37,714 nucleotides of DNA from a virus: positions 1 through 37,714 of IMG/VR virus record IMGVR_UViG_3300027734_000156. One strand, written 5' to 3'. Position 1 is the stretch's first letter. The number at the start of each line of letters is the position of its first letter. This document shows positions 25,822 to 32,361 of this stretch, piece after piece. The notes under the pieces were generated by a model. That model saw only the letters and a list, made by a program, of their open reading frames with translations. It did not search any database and was not told the origin of the DNA. Both the position numbers and the translations under genes were made by a program.

Positions 25822-27414
25822 TTAGATCCTTTGCGCCTTGCCTTCAACAGCGGTTAACCTGCGAAACTCAAATGTATTCGCTCGACTGACTAATGACTCA
25901 CCGTGACCTTGAATAAGTGCAAGTATGCCAATACGAGCAGAGTCAATGTGGTCATCAGGATCACTGAACTTGCCAGCATCATCAATAGCATAGTTTCTTG
26001 CCTCATCAAGGAAATCGACACATGCTTCATTAATCATAAATGTTCCACGCTCCATCCCCATCCGCATTATATTGATTCCGTAAGATTTGTGGTTAGTTAC
26101 CTTGCCCATATCGTTTACAGGGTTCAATATAGCTCCAGCGATGCAATTAAGGCCATAGTTGTCCTCAAATACTTCCCTGACAGATTGCTCAGTCAGAGTA
26201 TACCTTCCCGCTTGGGCGGCATCGTGCGGAAGTGCTATTGGAACGCCTTTTGACTCCTTGTCCATCAAATAATGGACGTATTCATCAGGAGTTTCCCCTT
26301 GGGCAACCTTTACTTGACGGTGCAGGTAGATGATTTCCTCCACAGGATCCCTAAAAAAGAAACTGATAACCGTAGGGTCGTTTTTAATTCCCAAGTCAAA
26401 AGAAATTAATCTTTCCATCTTGGAGTTGTTTCTTAGGTCAATGTCTGTAGACTTATAGGTAGGCCATTTGAGCAGCGGGAATACTACGCCTTTGCCAACT
26501 AAAGGAATACCGTTTATACGGCACTCTCGCTCCCAAGGCATAAAGTCTCGGCTTAACTGATCCCGCTCTTTCTGGCTAAAGAAGCTTTCACCCCATTCAT
26601 TTTCAAAGGGTACATCATCCCAAGTTACTCGAATATGCGTGTAGCCTTCTATTCTGTCCCAGAATCTGCGAACAAGTCCTGACATGCCTTTGAGTGGTGT
26701 GAAAGAACACAGTACCTGCCCGTTGCGTTGTGCAGTACGGATGACAAGCTCTGAGAATGTCTCGTCAGGGGGTTGCTCGTCCAAGACAACAAGGTCAAGT
26801 TCAAAACCCTGCAGATGGCGCACTTGCTGTGTGTAGTTGGAGAAGTAGAGTTTGGATTTGCCACCAGAAGAATGCCAGATTTCAATAGACAGGACGTTTG
26901 CACCATCGGTGCGGTATGACTTCTCGTCAATGCTTTCCAAAGGAATAGCACCCGTTCCTAGTTTGTATGCTTGTTTGATATCGTCACAACCCAACAATTT
27001 GGATTGTAGCGTTTTTGCAACTTGTTCCCAAGATTCACCAGCCGCCATCGCAATAATGGGTTTGTCCCATTTCTTGCCTTTCCAGTTCTTTGGATACATG
27101 CCTGTCAGGTGGTAGGCAGTCTCATAGGTAGACGCAATGGTCTTTCCGGTACGGTTACCCGCAATCATTCCTCGGCGGGTGAAATGATTGCCAGTTTCAA
27201 AGAAGTCAGTCTGATACTTGAATGGCCTGAACCATTTCAAAGCGTTGTACTGCATGTCTTTGGCAATGGTATCTCTTGCCGCCATCATCTTGCGTAGCTG
27301 GTCAGAGTCCATTTGGTTGGTAGCCTTTTTGCCACCAGCCAACTTAACAAGATGTTTTAAGGCTCGATCTTTGTAGATCGGTTGGATGTAGTCACTGGCT
27401 TCACTTTTTGCCAT
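25822..27414 (-). CDS. Terminase large subunit
   Basis: 530 residues from ATG at 27414; a GTG nine bases upstream is an alternative. The ATPase has GNRTGKT (86-92, Walker A), LDLVVLDE (206-213, Walker B with catalytic glutamate) and SFTP (237-240, coupling motif). The nuclease domain has ISFDLGIKNDPTV (first Asp near 340), PHDAA near 397, and DPDDHIDSARIG close to the end. The enzyme packs DNA into the prohead. It overlaps the preceding small gene by 14 bases. Confident. Confidence 0.95.
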   Translation of the reverse strand: MAKSEASDYIQPIYKDRALKHLVKLAGGKKATNQMDSDQLRKMMAARDTIAKDMQYNALKWFRPFKYQTDFFETGNHFTRRGMIAGNRTGKTIASTYETAYHLTGMYPKNWKGKKWDKPIIAMAAGESWEQVAKTLQSKLLGCDDIKQAYKLGTGAIPLESIDEKSYRTDGANVLSIEIWHSSGGKSKLYFSNYTQQVRHLQGFELDLVVLDEQPPDETFSELVIRTAQRNGQVLCSFTPLKGMSGLVRRFWDRIEGYTHIRVTWDDVPFENEWGESFFSQKERDQLSRDFMPWERECRINGIPLVGKGVVFPLLKWPTYKSTDIDLRNNSKMERLISFDLGIKNDPTVISFFFRDPVEEIIYLHRQVKVAQGETPDEYVHYLMDKESKGVPIALPHDAAQAGRYTLTEQSVREVFEDNYGLNCIAGAILNPVNDMGKVTNHKSYGINIMRMGMERGTFMINEACVDFLDEARNYAIDDAGKFSDPDDHIDSARIGILALIQGHGESLVSRANTFEFRRLTAVEGKAQRI

Positions 27415-27589
27415 ACAGGTCACGCATAGACAAAAGCAAATCAGCGGCAGAGGCTAAATAGTAAACGTCTTGAGGGGGTAGAGTCCGATCTCCTTGAAGA
27501 TCTTTTTGTAACCACTCAAGAGTCTTACGGGCGCAAACTTCTGCTTGAGCCGATAGCTTTTGACGAAAGACGGAAGATTGATCTTCCAT
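27401..27589 (-). CDS. 62-aa helical protein before terminase
   Basis: 62 residues, helical (KLSAQAEVCARKTLEWLQKDLQ, DVYYLASAADLLLSMRDLYGKK), starting at the TAATG shared with the preceding stop. Small helical proteins just upstream of a large terminase are sometimes terminase-associated or small-terminase-like, but no family is recognised here. An alternative start three codons upstream is less likely because the shared stop-start is the usual arrangement in this genome. Confidence 0.6.
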   Translation of the reverse strand: MEDQSSVFRQKLSAQAEVCARKTLEWLQKDLQGDRTLPPQDVYYLASAADLLLSMRDLYGKK

Positions 27590-28230
27590 TACGCCCACGG
27601 ATCAACAATGTTCTTAGAAGAGATGCTAGTCAAATCACGGTCAATCAAGCCCCAGATACCACCGCCTTTTTCGCCAGAGCAATATTGGAACAGCTTGCGA
27701 CCACGCTCAGTGTATGTCCCATCAGGGCGCTTCATCAAAGTCTCGCCTGTACGGGGGTCATTCCATGTGTATTTCTCAGGCACACGCTGACCAAACTTGT
27801 TTAGGCGCTCACCCACAGCTACTTGAAAAACGGGGCCAACAATTTGAAACGTCACCGTGCCATTGTCGTACTTGCGGAAATCAATAGCGACCTTTTCATC
27901 CGATTGAGGGTTGGATGGGTGGGGCATATTTGTTGCACCAAAATAATGAATTCGCGACTCAATATCTGGCAAGTCAGCAGGGCGTTCAGGAAGAGGAGGC
28001 AGATCGTCCTCAGGAATCAGTTCCTTTTTGTCAATGTAGGGATTGACATCCGTTACATATTCGGAAGGAATCTTTCGGCCTTCAAGGGCGTTCTTAGCGA
28101 CTTGGTATTGATCTTCTTTTGGCTTACCAATAAGGTCTAATGCAATCTGTGTTCTGTCGTACACAAACTGCGCTAGGTCTTTAGCTGTTGGAAGATCTTC
28201 TTTCAGTGCGTCAATATCATACGTTGCCAT
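27589..28230 (-). CDS. 213-aa conserved-looking unknown protein
   Basis: 213 residues with a helical N-terminal third (ALKEDLPTAKDLAQFVYDRTQIALDLI), a proline-rich stretch with DLPPLPERPADLPDIESRI at about 76-94, and a C-terminal part with NGTVTFQIVGPVFQVAVGER, PEKYTWNDPRTGETL and GGGIWGLIDRDLTSISSKNIVDPWA. The repeated proline phrase suggests a linker between two folded parts. It sits just upstream of TerL and the 62-aa gene, so a packaging role is possible. Not recognised. Confidence 0.6.
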   Translation of the reverse strand: MATYDIDALKEDLPTAKDLAQFVYDRTQIALDLIGKPKEDQYQVAKNALEGRKIPSEYVTDVNPYIDKKELIPEDDLPPLPERPADLPDIESRIHYFGATNMPHPSNPQSDEKVAIDFRKYDNGTVTFQIVGPVFQVAVGERLNKFGQRVPEKYTWNDPRTGETLMKRPDGTYTERGRKLFQYCSGEKGGGIWGLIDRDLTSISSKNIVDPWA

Positions 28231-28242
28231 GCTATTCCTAAG

Positions 28243-28455
28243 TTATGCAGCGGGTGCTGCGGGTTCTTCAACGGGAGCTTCAGGTTCTTCAATGGGTGCT
28301 ACAAATTCTGAAGTTTCTTCAATTGTTGGGTAGTCATCACCAACTTGGGGTTTGTGTTCTGCCACATAACCAAAATCCAAATAAGTCTCATTGCCTTCAG
28401 CATCCAAGGCAATAATCTTGTTTTTTTCATCACGTTTAAAGTTTGCAATTTTCAT
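28243..28455 (-). CDS. 70-aa protein with acidic PEAPVEEP-type tail
   Basis: 70 residues. An N-terminal strand-like part (MKIANFKRDEKNKIIALDAEGNE) is followed by an acidic, proline-rich tail (IEEPEAPVEEPAAPAA). A likely small structural or assembly accessory protein of unknown function. Leader AAGGATTGAT precedes the ATG. Confidence 0.55.
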   Translation of the reverse strand: MKIANFKRDEKNKIIALDAEGNETYLDFGYVAEHKPQVGDDYPTIEETSEFVAPIEEPEAPVEEPAAPAA

Positions 28456-28463
28456 ATCAATCC

Positions 28464-28610
28464 TTATTTCTTTTTGGCTGTCTTAGCCGACTCTTTAAAA
28501 GCCTTGGCAGTAGGTGCGCCCTTTGTGCCAGGTTTACGCATCTTCTCTTTAGAACCATTGGCTATGCGTTCTTTCTTTGCAGCGATATTTGCGTAAAGAC
28601 CTGGCTTCAT
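28464..28610 (-). CDS. 48-aa basic conserved phage protein
   Basis: 48 residues, strongly basic: MKPGLYANIAAKKERIANGS, then EKMRKPGTKGAPTAKAF and an ESAKTAKKK end. The start of this short protein (MKPGLYANI-x-AK-x-RI-x-x-GS-x-EKMRKPG-x-KGAPTAKAF) is a pattern I recognise from many unrelated tailed phages, always as a tiny gene near the packaging or capsid genes. Function unknown; the basic charge suggests nucleic-acid binding. It overlaps the upstream stop as ATGA. Confidence 0.75.
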   Translation of the reverse strand: MKPGLYANIAAKKERIANGSKEKMRKPGTKGAPTAKAFKESAKTAKKK

Positions 28611-28831
28611 ACTTTTTTAGGCAGTTTAGGTGTGGTGAATTTAGAACCGTTAATGTTGTCCAGATGGTTATCTGACAAAGGGTTCTGATTAAACGTCTTG
28701 CCAACAGCAGTAGCCAGCATTGCGGAATACTTGTGGCTTTCAGCATAGTTTTTCAACTTGTCATTAATGCCTTTAGTTAGACCGCTTGTCATGGCTTTAC
28801 CGCCAGAAATTACTTTACCGTATGCAGACAT
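28607..28831 (-). CDS. 74-aa unknown protein
   Basis: 74 residues, moderately basic (MSAYGKVISGGKAMTSGLTKG at the start, TTPKLPKKV at the end), probably helical. No recognised domain. Coupled to the next gene by ATGA overlap. Part of a run of short virion-module genes. Confidence 0.5.
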   Translation of the reverse strand: MSAYGKVISGGKAMTSGLTKGINDKLKNYAESHKYSAMLATAVGKTFNQNPLSDNHLDNINGSKFTTPKLPKKV

Positions 28832-28838
28832 GTTGGCC

Positions 28839-29105
28839 TCACTTTAGATAGTTGTTGCGGTCACTGTTCATGTAACCATCATTCTTGATAGTCCCACAGT
28901 AATCAGCATGTGTGCTGACAGACACTTTGTTGCCAACAGGGTAGACATTACCAGAAGCCTTAGGAGCGCCTTGGTTGCCTTTAGGGGTTGCTGTGCCGTG
29001 CTTGGCAGCAGTAACATTTGTACAGCCGCCAGATTTGGATACGGTCTGCTTAGATACGTTACCCTTGCGATTAGGAGCTTGGGCGTACAGGAAGTTTGTA
29101 GACAT
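28839..29105 (-). CDS. 88-aa unknown protein
   Basis: 88 residues, low hydrophobicity, rich in K, N, T and G, with SGGCTNVTAAKHGTATPKGN and VSTHADYCGTIKNDGYMN. Two cysteines. Perhaps a basic DNA- or virion-associated protein. No family recognised. Ribosome site AAAGG before the ATG. Confidence 0.5.
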   Translation of the reverse strand: MSTNFLYAQAPNRKGNVSKQTVSKSGGCTNVTAAKHGTATPKGNQGAPKASGNVYPVGNKVSVSTHADYCGTIKNDGYMNSDRNNYLK

Positions 29106-29134
29106 ACTAACCTTTCATGAAAGTATTGCTATTA

Positions 29135-29629
29135 TCACACTTTGCGAAGAGACTGCAAGAAATCATCTAATGCATCATCAGCAGACACCTCTTCCTCTTT
29201 GTTCACGTTGTTAACGTGCTCAATCGAAATTATAGGCGCTCTTGAGGATTCAAAGGGGGCAAGCTTATCAGCAATCTTAGCCTTGTCCTTGATATCCAAT
29301 TCATCAGACTGCATCGCATCAATCAAAACTTCCATTGCCGTCTTGAGTGGGGGTAGACCTTTGGCGGCACGTTCATCATTGAGCTTGTTAAACAAAGCGC
29401 CATATTCAGTTACTCGGTTAACCACCGACTTAGGCCGACCAGTGGTGAATACCGGAACCTTTGGCTCTTTAGGTTCTTGCTTACCAGTAGCTAACTTCAT
29501 TGCTTTTTGTTCAGCTTTCTTTCTCTGATAATAATCACGCTTCTTTTGTTTCTCTTCTTCACTGGTGACATTAGAATCTTGAGGACGAATATCTCCATAT
29601 ATTGCGTCATTGGGTTTAGGTATTTTCAT
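29135..29629 (-). CDS. Putative terminase small subunit-like protein
   Basis: 164 residues from the ATG that overlaps the upstream stop (ATGA). The N-terminal half is highly charged (SEEEKQKKRDYYQRKKAEQK), the C-terminal part has PLKTAMEVLIDAMQSDELDI, KDKAKIADKLAPFESSRAPI and then IEHVNN. The pattern PL-x-x-M-x-x-L-x-x-x-M-(acidic)-x-x-x-x-K-x-x-(A)-x-x-x-AP-(aromatic)-x-x-x-x-x-P is seen in several phage small terminases. This is suggestive only; there is no helix-turn-helix I can assert. Six genes separate it from TerL, farther than usual. Confidence 0.45.
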   Translation of the reverse strand: MKIPKPNDAIYGDIRPQDSNVTSEEEKQKKRDYYQRKKAEQKAMKLATGKQEPKEPKVPVFTTGRPKSVVNRVTEYGALFNKLNDERAAKGLPPLKTAMEVLIDAMQSDELDIKDKAKIADKLAPFESSRAPIISIEHVNNVNKEEEVSADDALDDFLQSLRKV

Positions 29630-30126
29630 TTCATTTCCTTTAATAATTCTGCAGTGCGTCCCCAAGCATAAGAGCCATTAACAGTAAACCCACGTTTCTT
29701 GTGAATCTTCATAAACCCATTATGCTCCGCTCTAATACTTGTTGAGCATATAACCGGAATACCCCAGCTACTGGCCCACAATATATGCTGATCAATCATC
29801 TCGTTAAGTAACCTCACTCTGGTTCTAACCGGAAGACTCAAATCAAGGTGGTGGAACTTAGCATTGCTGATCTCTTCATTGGCATATGTTGTATACCCAC
29901 CACGGTCAAACCAACAGTACGCAACCAACTTATCCACATCTCTGCAAACAGCAAGGAATTCTCTGCCCTTGTCAAACAGCTGCATAGTAGCAGTAACCGT
30001 TACATGCTTTCTAAAGACGTTCCTGTCCCTCGTCAGTATGCCATCAGCCTCTACCCCAAAGATAGTGTCTGCCATCTCAACAATGTCATCTACGTCATCG
30101 AGCGGATGTGCCAATCTCCATTCCAT
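29626..30126 (-). CDS. GNAT-like acetyltransferase family protein
   Basis: 166 residues from ATG at 30126, which has AAGGAG 5 bases upstream; the in-frame ATG at 30162 would place the candidate promoter -10 inside the coding region. Segments AVCRDVDKLVAYCWFDRGGY, LPVRTRVRLLNEMIDQHILWASSWGIPVICSTSI and RAEHNGFMKIHKKRGFTVNGSYAWGR match the layout of GNAT-type enzymes: acetyl-CoA strand, R-rich helix, then a kinked C-terminal H-K-(K/R)-x-GF strand. Target unknown. It is the first gene of the leftward late block, preceded by a non-coding region of about 740 bases. Confidence 0.6.
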   Translation of the reverse strand: MEWRLAHPLDDVDDIVEMADTIFGVEADGILTRDRNVFRKHVTVTATMQLFDKGREFLAVCRDVDKLVAYCWFDRGGYTTYANEEISNAKFHHLDLSLPVRTRVRLLNEMIDQHILWASSWGIPVICSTSIRAEHNGFMKIHKKRGFTVNGSYAWGRTAELLKEMK

Positions 30127-30148
30127 ACATTCTCCTTGCAATGCCTGA

Positions 30149-30178
30149 ATTGTAGCAACCAAAAAACTTTTAGGTAAA
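30149..30178 (-). promoter_or_regulatory. Candidate sigma70-like promoter for the late block
   Basis: On the minus strand TTTACC, an 18-base spacer, then TACAAT, with a likely start about 16 bases before the ATG at 30126. The -10 is close to TATAAT and the -35 matches TTGACA at four of six positions. It faces the acetyltransferase gene. There is no experimental evidence; single matches of this quality also occur by chance. Confidence 0.3.
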
Positions 30179-30182
30179 AAAA

Positions 30183-30234
30183 TTTATACAAGGGCGCAAG
30201 TACTACATTCCTGTTTGGCAATTCTTTGTATAAA
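30183..30234. repeat. Inverted repeat TTTATACAA, possible operator pair
   Basis: TTTATACAA at 30183-30191 and its exact reverse complement TTGTATAAA at 30226-30234. Centres are 43 bases apart, about four helical turns, as in looping operators. It lies upstream of the candidate leftward promoter. Confidence 0.45.
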
Positions 30235-30400
30235 CCCGTGTATTCTGGCACTTTAACGAGGTTTCAGCATTGTTTGTATTACTGTAGTTCTATTCTTTGT
30301 TTGTTGCTAGTACTGGCAAAGAAAGTTTTTAAAGAAAAAGTGGGGAGAGGTGAGCGGGCCCCCTCTTTTCCGTCACCATCCAGACCTACCCCCTCTTGGA

Positions 30401-30455
30401 TCTAGGGGGGTTATGAGGCTTTCTAGGGGGGTATCAGCGTGGGGTGGTGGGTGGG
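30401..30455 (+). repeat. TCTAGGGGGGT repeats and G-run cluster
   Basis: TCTAGGGGGGT occurs at 30401-30411 and 30422-30432 (a third copy lies at 32572-32582). From 30426 the plus strand reads G6, nine bases, G4, TGGT, G3, T, G3, enough G-runs for a G-quadruplex, although the nine-base loop is longer than usual. The first copy also closes a hairpin with ACCCCCT at 30388. Confidence 0.5.
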
Positions 30456-30724
30456 TAGCCTGAATGGCCTTGCTCTCCTCTAGAGGGCGCATATAAAAGG
30501 CAAGCACTAGGGCCCGATGTGTTTATGGTTTTCCAGTGTTTTGCATTGTCTCAAGCATGGCGCTGGAAACTATTTCAATGGCTGTGCATTGTCCTAGTGT
30601 TTCCCTCTGATAGAGTGCCAATACAGGCCCTGGGTTTTTATCTCTCTTTTTCTTTTCATTCATTCACCAGAGTGCAATCCCATGCAGCACCATATTTATG
30701 CGTTTATTGCATAACCACAATGTG

Positions 30725-30745
30725 CACTTGAATGATGATCAAGTG
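30725..30745. promoter_or_regulatory. Dyad CACTTGA-N7-TCAAGTG, possible operator
   Basis: A perfect 7-base inverted repeat with a 7-base spacer, upstream of the plus-strand island. Such dyads fit a dimeric repressor site or a small hairpin. No matching repressor gene is assigned. Confidence 0.35.
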
Positions 30746-30753
30746 AAAATAGT

Positions 30754-30781
30754 TTGCAAACCTAGGGTTTATCCCTATGTT
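30754..30781 (+). promoter_or_regulatory. Candidate promoter of the plus-strand island
   Basis: TTGCAA, 16 bases, TATGTT: four of six matches in each box. The spacer contains the near-palindromic element CTAGGGTTTATCCC, which is also found at 32546, so a regulator could bind between the boxes. About 85 bases of leader precede the first ATG. Confidence 0.3.
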
Positions 30782-30866
30782 TTTTTATGCTTTGCAGCGT
30801 TATATTGTGGTTACTAGGTCATCACCTGGTAGCAGATCAAATCAACATTACTTAAAGGATCACACA

Positions 30867-31112
30867 ATGCAAGCCATTCACACTAAAATATTGCGCCCCA
30901 CAAATAGTAAGGGCGCACGGATCAAAGCCACATGCTGGGGCCGATCAATCACTATTGCATACCCTTATGAATTAGATGATTGTGATGGTCATATGCAAGC
31001 TGCACAAGCATTGCTTGCGAAGCTTGAATGGACAGATGAACGTTACTATGGAAAGCTGCACCAGGGTACATTGCCTAATGGTGATTTTTGCCATGTGCTG
31101 GTGAAAGGTTAA
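30867..31112 (+). CDS. 81-aa conserved-looking protein, first gene of island
   Basis: 81 residues from ATG 30867, chosen because AAAGGATCACACA stands just before it; a 30-codon longer reading frame begins inside the leader. Sequence MQAIHTKILRPTNSKGARIK resembles small proteins common in phages and plasmids of Proteobacteria (IHTKIL-P-TN-GARIKA). A histidine/alanine helix follows (HMQAAQALLAKLEW). No defined function. It opens a four-gene plus-strand operon that ends with the clamp-like gene. Shares the leader TCACACAATG with the clamp gene. Confidence 0.75.
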   Translation: MQAIHTKILRPTNSKGARIKATCWGRSITIAYPYELDDCDGHMQAAQALLAKLEWTDERYYGKLHQGTLPNGDFCHVLVKG

Positions 31113-31115
31113 ACC

Positions 31116-31376
31116 ATGCTTACTCAAGACCAAAAAGACTCTATCGGTGGCGATGCTGTATTCGAGTTTGAAGCAACTGTAGGTTGTGGTGGCGCAACTG
31201 TCATTGTCCGCATGGCTTATGAATACGACTACAGCGGTACATACAATGAAACCATTGATTCAATTAGAAACGCATCAGGGTATTCAATAATGGATTATCT
31301 CGAAGAAGAAACCATTGATCAAATCTGCATGCGGGGTTGCATGTTATTAGAAGAATCTAAAAAAGAGATATTTTAA
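31116..31376 (+). CDS. 86-aa acidic unknown protein
   Basis: 86 residues, acidic and mostly soluble, with GGDAVFEFEATVGCGGATVIVRMAYEYDY near 11-39 and an acidic helical end (YLEEETIDQICMRGCMLLEESK). Three cysteines. Ribosome site AAAGG before the ATG. Not recognised. Its stop overlaps the start of the 30-aa gene (TAATG). Confidence 0.65.
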   Translation: MLTQDQKDSIGGDAVFEFEATVGCGGATVIVRMAYEYDYSGTYNETIDSIRNASGYSIMDYLEEETIDQICMRGCMLLEESKKEIF

Positions 31377-31468
31377 TGAAAAGCTTTATTACTGATTTAT
31401 TCCATGCGACTATATTTGCTATCATTATATCAAGTCCAATGGTAGCGTATTTTCTCATTTATATGTAA
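31376..31468 (+). CDS. 30-aa single-span membrane microprotein
   Basis: 30 residues beginning on the TAATG shared with the preceding stop. Sequence MKSFITDLFHATIFAIIIS continues with SPMVAYFLIYM: a basic start followed by one hydrophobic span. It is too short for automated gene calling, but the shared stop-start and hydrophobic pattern make it plausible. Function unknown. It may localise a partner at the membrane or affect the host envelope. Confidence 0.45.
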   Translation: MKSFITDLFHATIFAIIISSPMVAYFLIYM

Positions 31469-31480
31469 AGCATAAACTGC

Positions 31481-31502
31481 AAAGCCTCATTAATGGGGTT
31501 TT
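31481..31502 (+). terminator. Possible weak terminator or attenuator
   Basis: AAGCCTC, loop ATTAAT, GGGGTTT: a 7-base stem with two GU pairs, followed by TTGTTG rather than a clean T run. It lies between the 30-aa gene and the clamp-like gene, so partial attenuation of the clamp mRNA is possible. Confidence 0.3.
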
Positions 31503-31548
31503 GTTGCCTGTGCTTTACAGGGTTAACAATTCAAGAAATGGTCACACA

Positions 31549-32169
31549 ATGAAAATTACTCTCAAAACCAATGTTTTACGCGCTGCATTACTTTGTGCGG
31601 CAAAAAAAGACTTGCGTTATTATTTGCAAGGTGTTTGTATTTCAATAAATCACCGTGATATTGCAATGATTTACGGGACAAATGGACATATTCTTTTTGC
31701 CGGGCAATGTCTTATTGACACAATAGAAGCTCCAGAAGCCCTGGGTTTTGATATCATTGTTCCTGCTGAAGTTATCAAAGCAATAGATAAAAAATCTGAA
31801 GTAGTAATGCTTGAAACCATTGATTCAATGCCTAAAGGGTATTACGTCTTAGGAAATTCCCGTTTTCAAGCAATAGATGCACGTTATCCAGACATCACCC
31901 GCGTAGTTCCATCGCGTGAAGCCTTTGGAGATCCAAAAATAAGTTATTTCAAGCCAGAATATCTTTGCACTGCGAATGAAGCTTTAGCAATGTATTACGG
32001 CGATAAAAAAGACAAATGTTATTCATTGTCGCAAAGAGGGGATCAGTCGGGGGTTGTTCACAATGGAAGAAATGATGCTCTAGTGGTAGTAATGCCAATG
32101 AGAAATGATCCAGACAATTATCAAGGTTTAAATTACGATTTTATGCAAGTTCAACAAAAAGCAGCATAA
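31549..32169 (+). CDS. Sliding-clamp-like protein, two-domain-sized (DnaN domains 2-3)
   Basis: 206 residues from ATG 31549 (the longer 222-residue frame lacks a better start). It aligns by eye with bacterial beta clamp from domain 2 onward: LRAALLCAAKKDLRYYLQGV against the QDVRYYLNGM region of E. coli DnaN, GTNGHILFAG against TDGHRLAV, DIIVPAEVIKAI against VIVPRKGVIEL, ARYPDITRVVPSR against GRFPDYRRVLPKN, and the C-terminal ALVVVMPMR against YVVMPMRL. Domain 1 is absent. A clamp tethers polymerase to DNA. Bacterial clamps are dimers of three domains; two-domain subunits (PCNA, T4 gp45) form trimers. A trimer is therefore my inference. Terminator follows directly. Confidence 0.8.
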   Translation: MKITLKTNVLRAALLCAAKKDLRYYLQGVCISINHRDIAMIYGTNGHILFAGQCLIDTIEAPEALGFDIIVPAEVIKAIDKKSEVVMLETIDSMPKGYYVLGNSRFQAIDARYPDITRVVPSREAFGDPKISYFKPEYLCTANEALAMYYGDKKDKCYSLSQRGDQSGVVHNGRNDALVVVMPMRNDPDNYQGLNYDFMQVQQKAA

Positions 32170-32200
32170 AAAGAAAACAATGAAAACCGCATAAATTAAT

Positions 32201-32223
32201 CCCGGCTTAGTCCGGGTTTTTTT
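32201..32223 (+). terminator. Intrinsic terminator of the plus-strand island
   Basis: CCCGG, loop CTTAGT, CCGGG followed by TTTTTTT, 32 bases after the clamp stop. A textbook stem plus U-tract. With the minus-strand terminator at about 32710 it closes two converging operons. Confidence 0.9.
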
Positions 32224-32229
32224 GTTCTA

Positions 32230-32361
32230 TCGCGTGCGCGTGCGTTTGTATGCGCGTGCGCGTTTGTCCTTGCGTGCGTTTGTAGCACGCTGGGTGCGTG
32301 CGCGTGCGTGCATGGGTGCGCGTGCATAGGTGCGTGCGTTTGTAGGGGTGCGCGTGCGCGT
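32230..32361. repeat. GCGTGC-rich array, alternating purine-pyrimidine
   Basis: About 130 bases of almost continuous GCGTGC/GTGCGT, with very little A. GCGTGCGTTTGTA occurs three times exactly (32238, 32272, 32332), 34 and 60 bases apart, with a shorter variant GCGTGCGCGTTTGT between. Alternating purine-pyrimidine GC/GT tracts can adopt Z-DNA. No coding frame is convincing here. Its position right after the clamp terminator is compatible with an origin, a packaging or a regulatory element. Confidence 0.75.

Larger units (their letters stand above)
30127..30866. other. Divergent intergenic region, about 740 bases
   Basis: No convincing gene. It separates the leftward late block from the rightward island. 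It holds a candidate leftward promoter (about 30149-30178), a 9-base inverted repeat with partners 43 bases apart, two GC-rich hairpins (ACCCCCT at 30388 pairing with AGGGGG at 30404), the 11-mer TCTAGGGGGGT twice (30401 and 30422), a G-run set (30426-30455), a dyad CACTTGA-N7-TCAAGTG (30725-30745) and a CTAGGGTTTATCCC element at 30762. A hydrophobic 70-residue frame at 30519-30731 looks spurious. Best read as a regulatory or replication region. Confidence 0.6.

Noticed and set aside
30519-30731. 70-codon plus-strand frame
   Set aside because: Hydrophobic, low complexity, no ribosome site, and it lies in the regulatory intergenic region.
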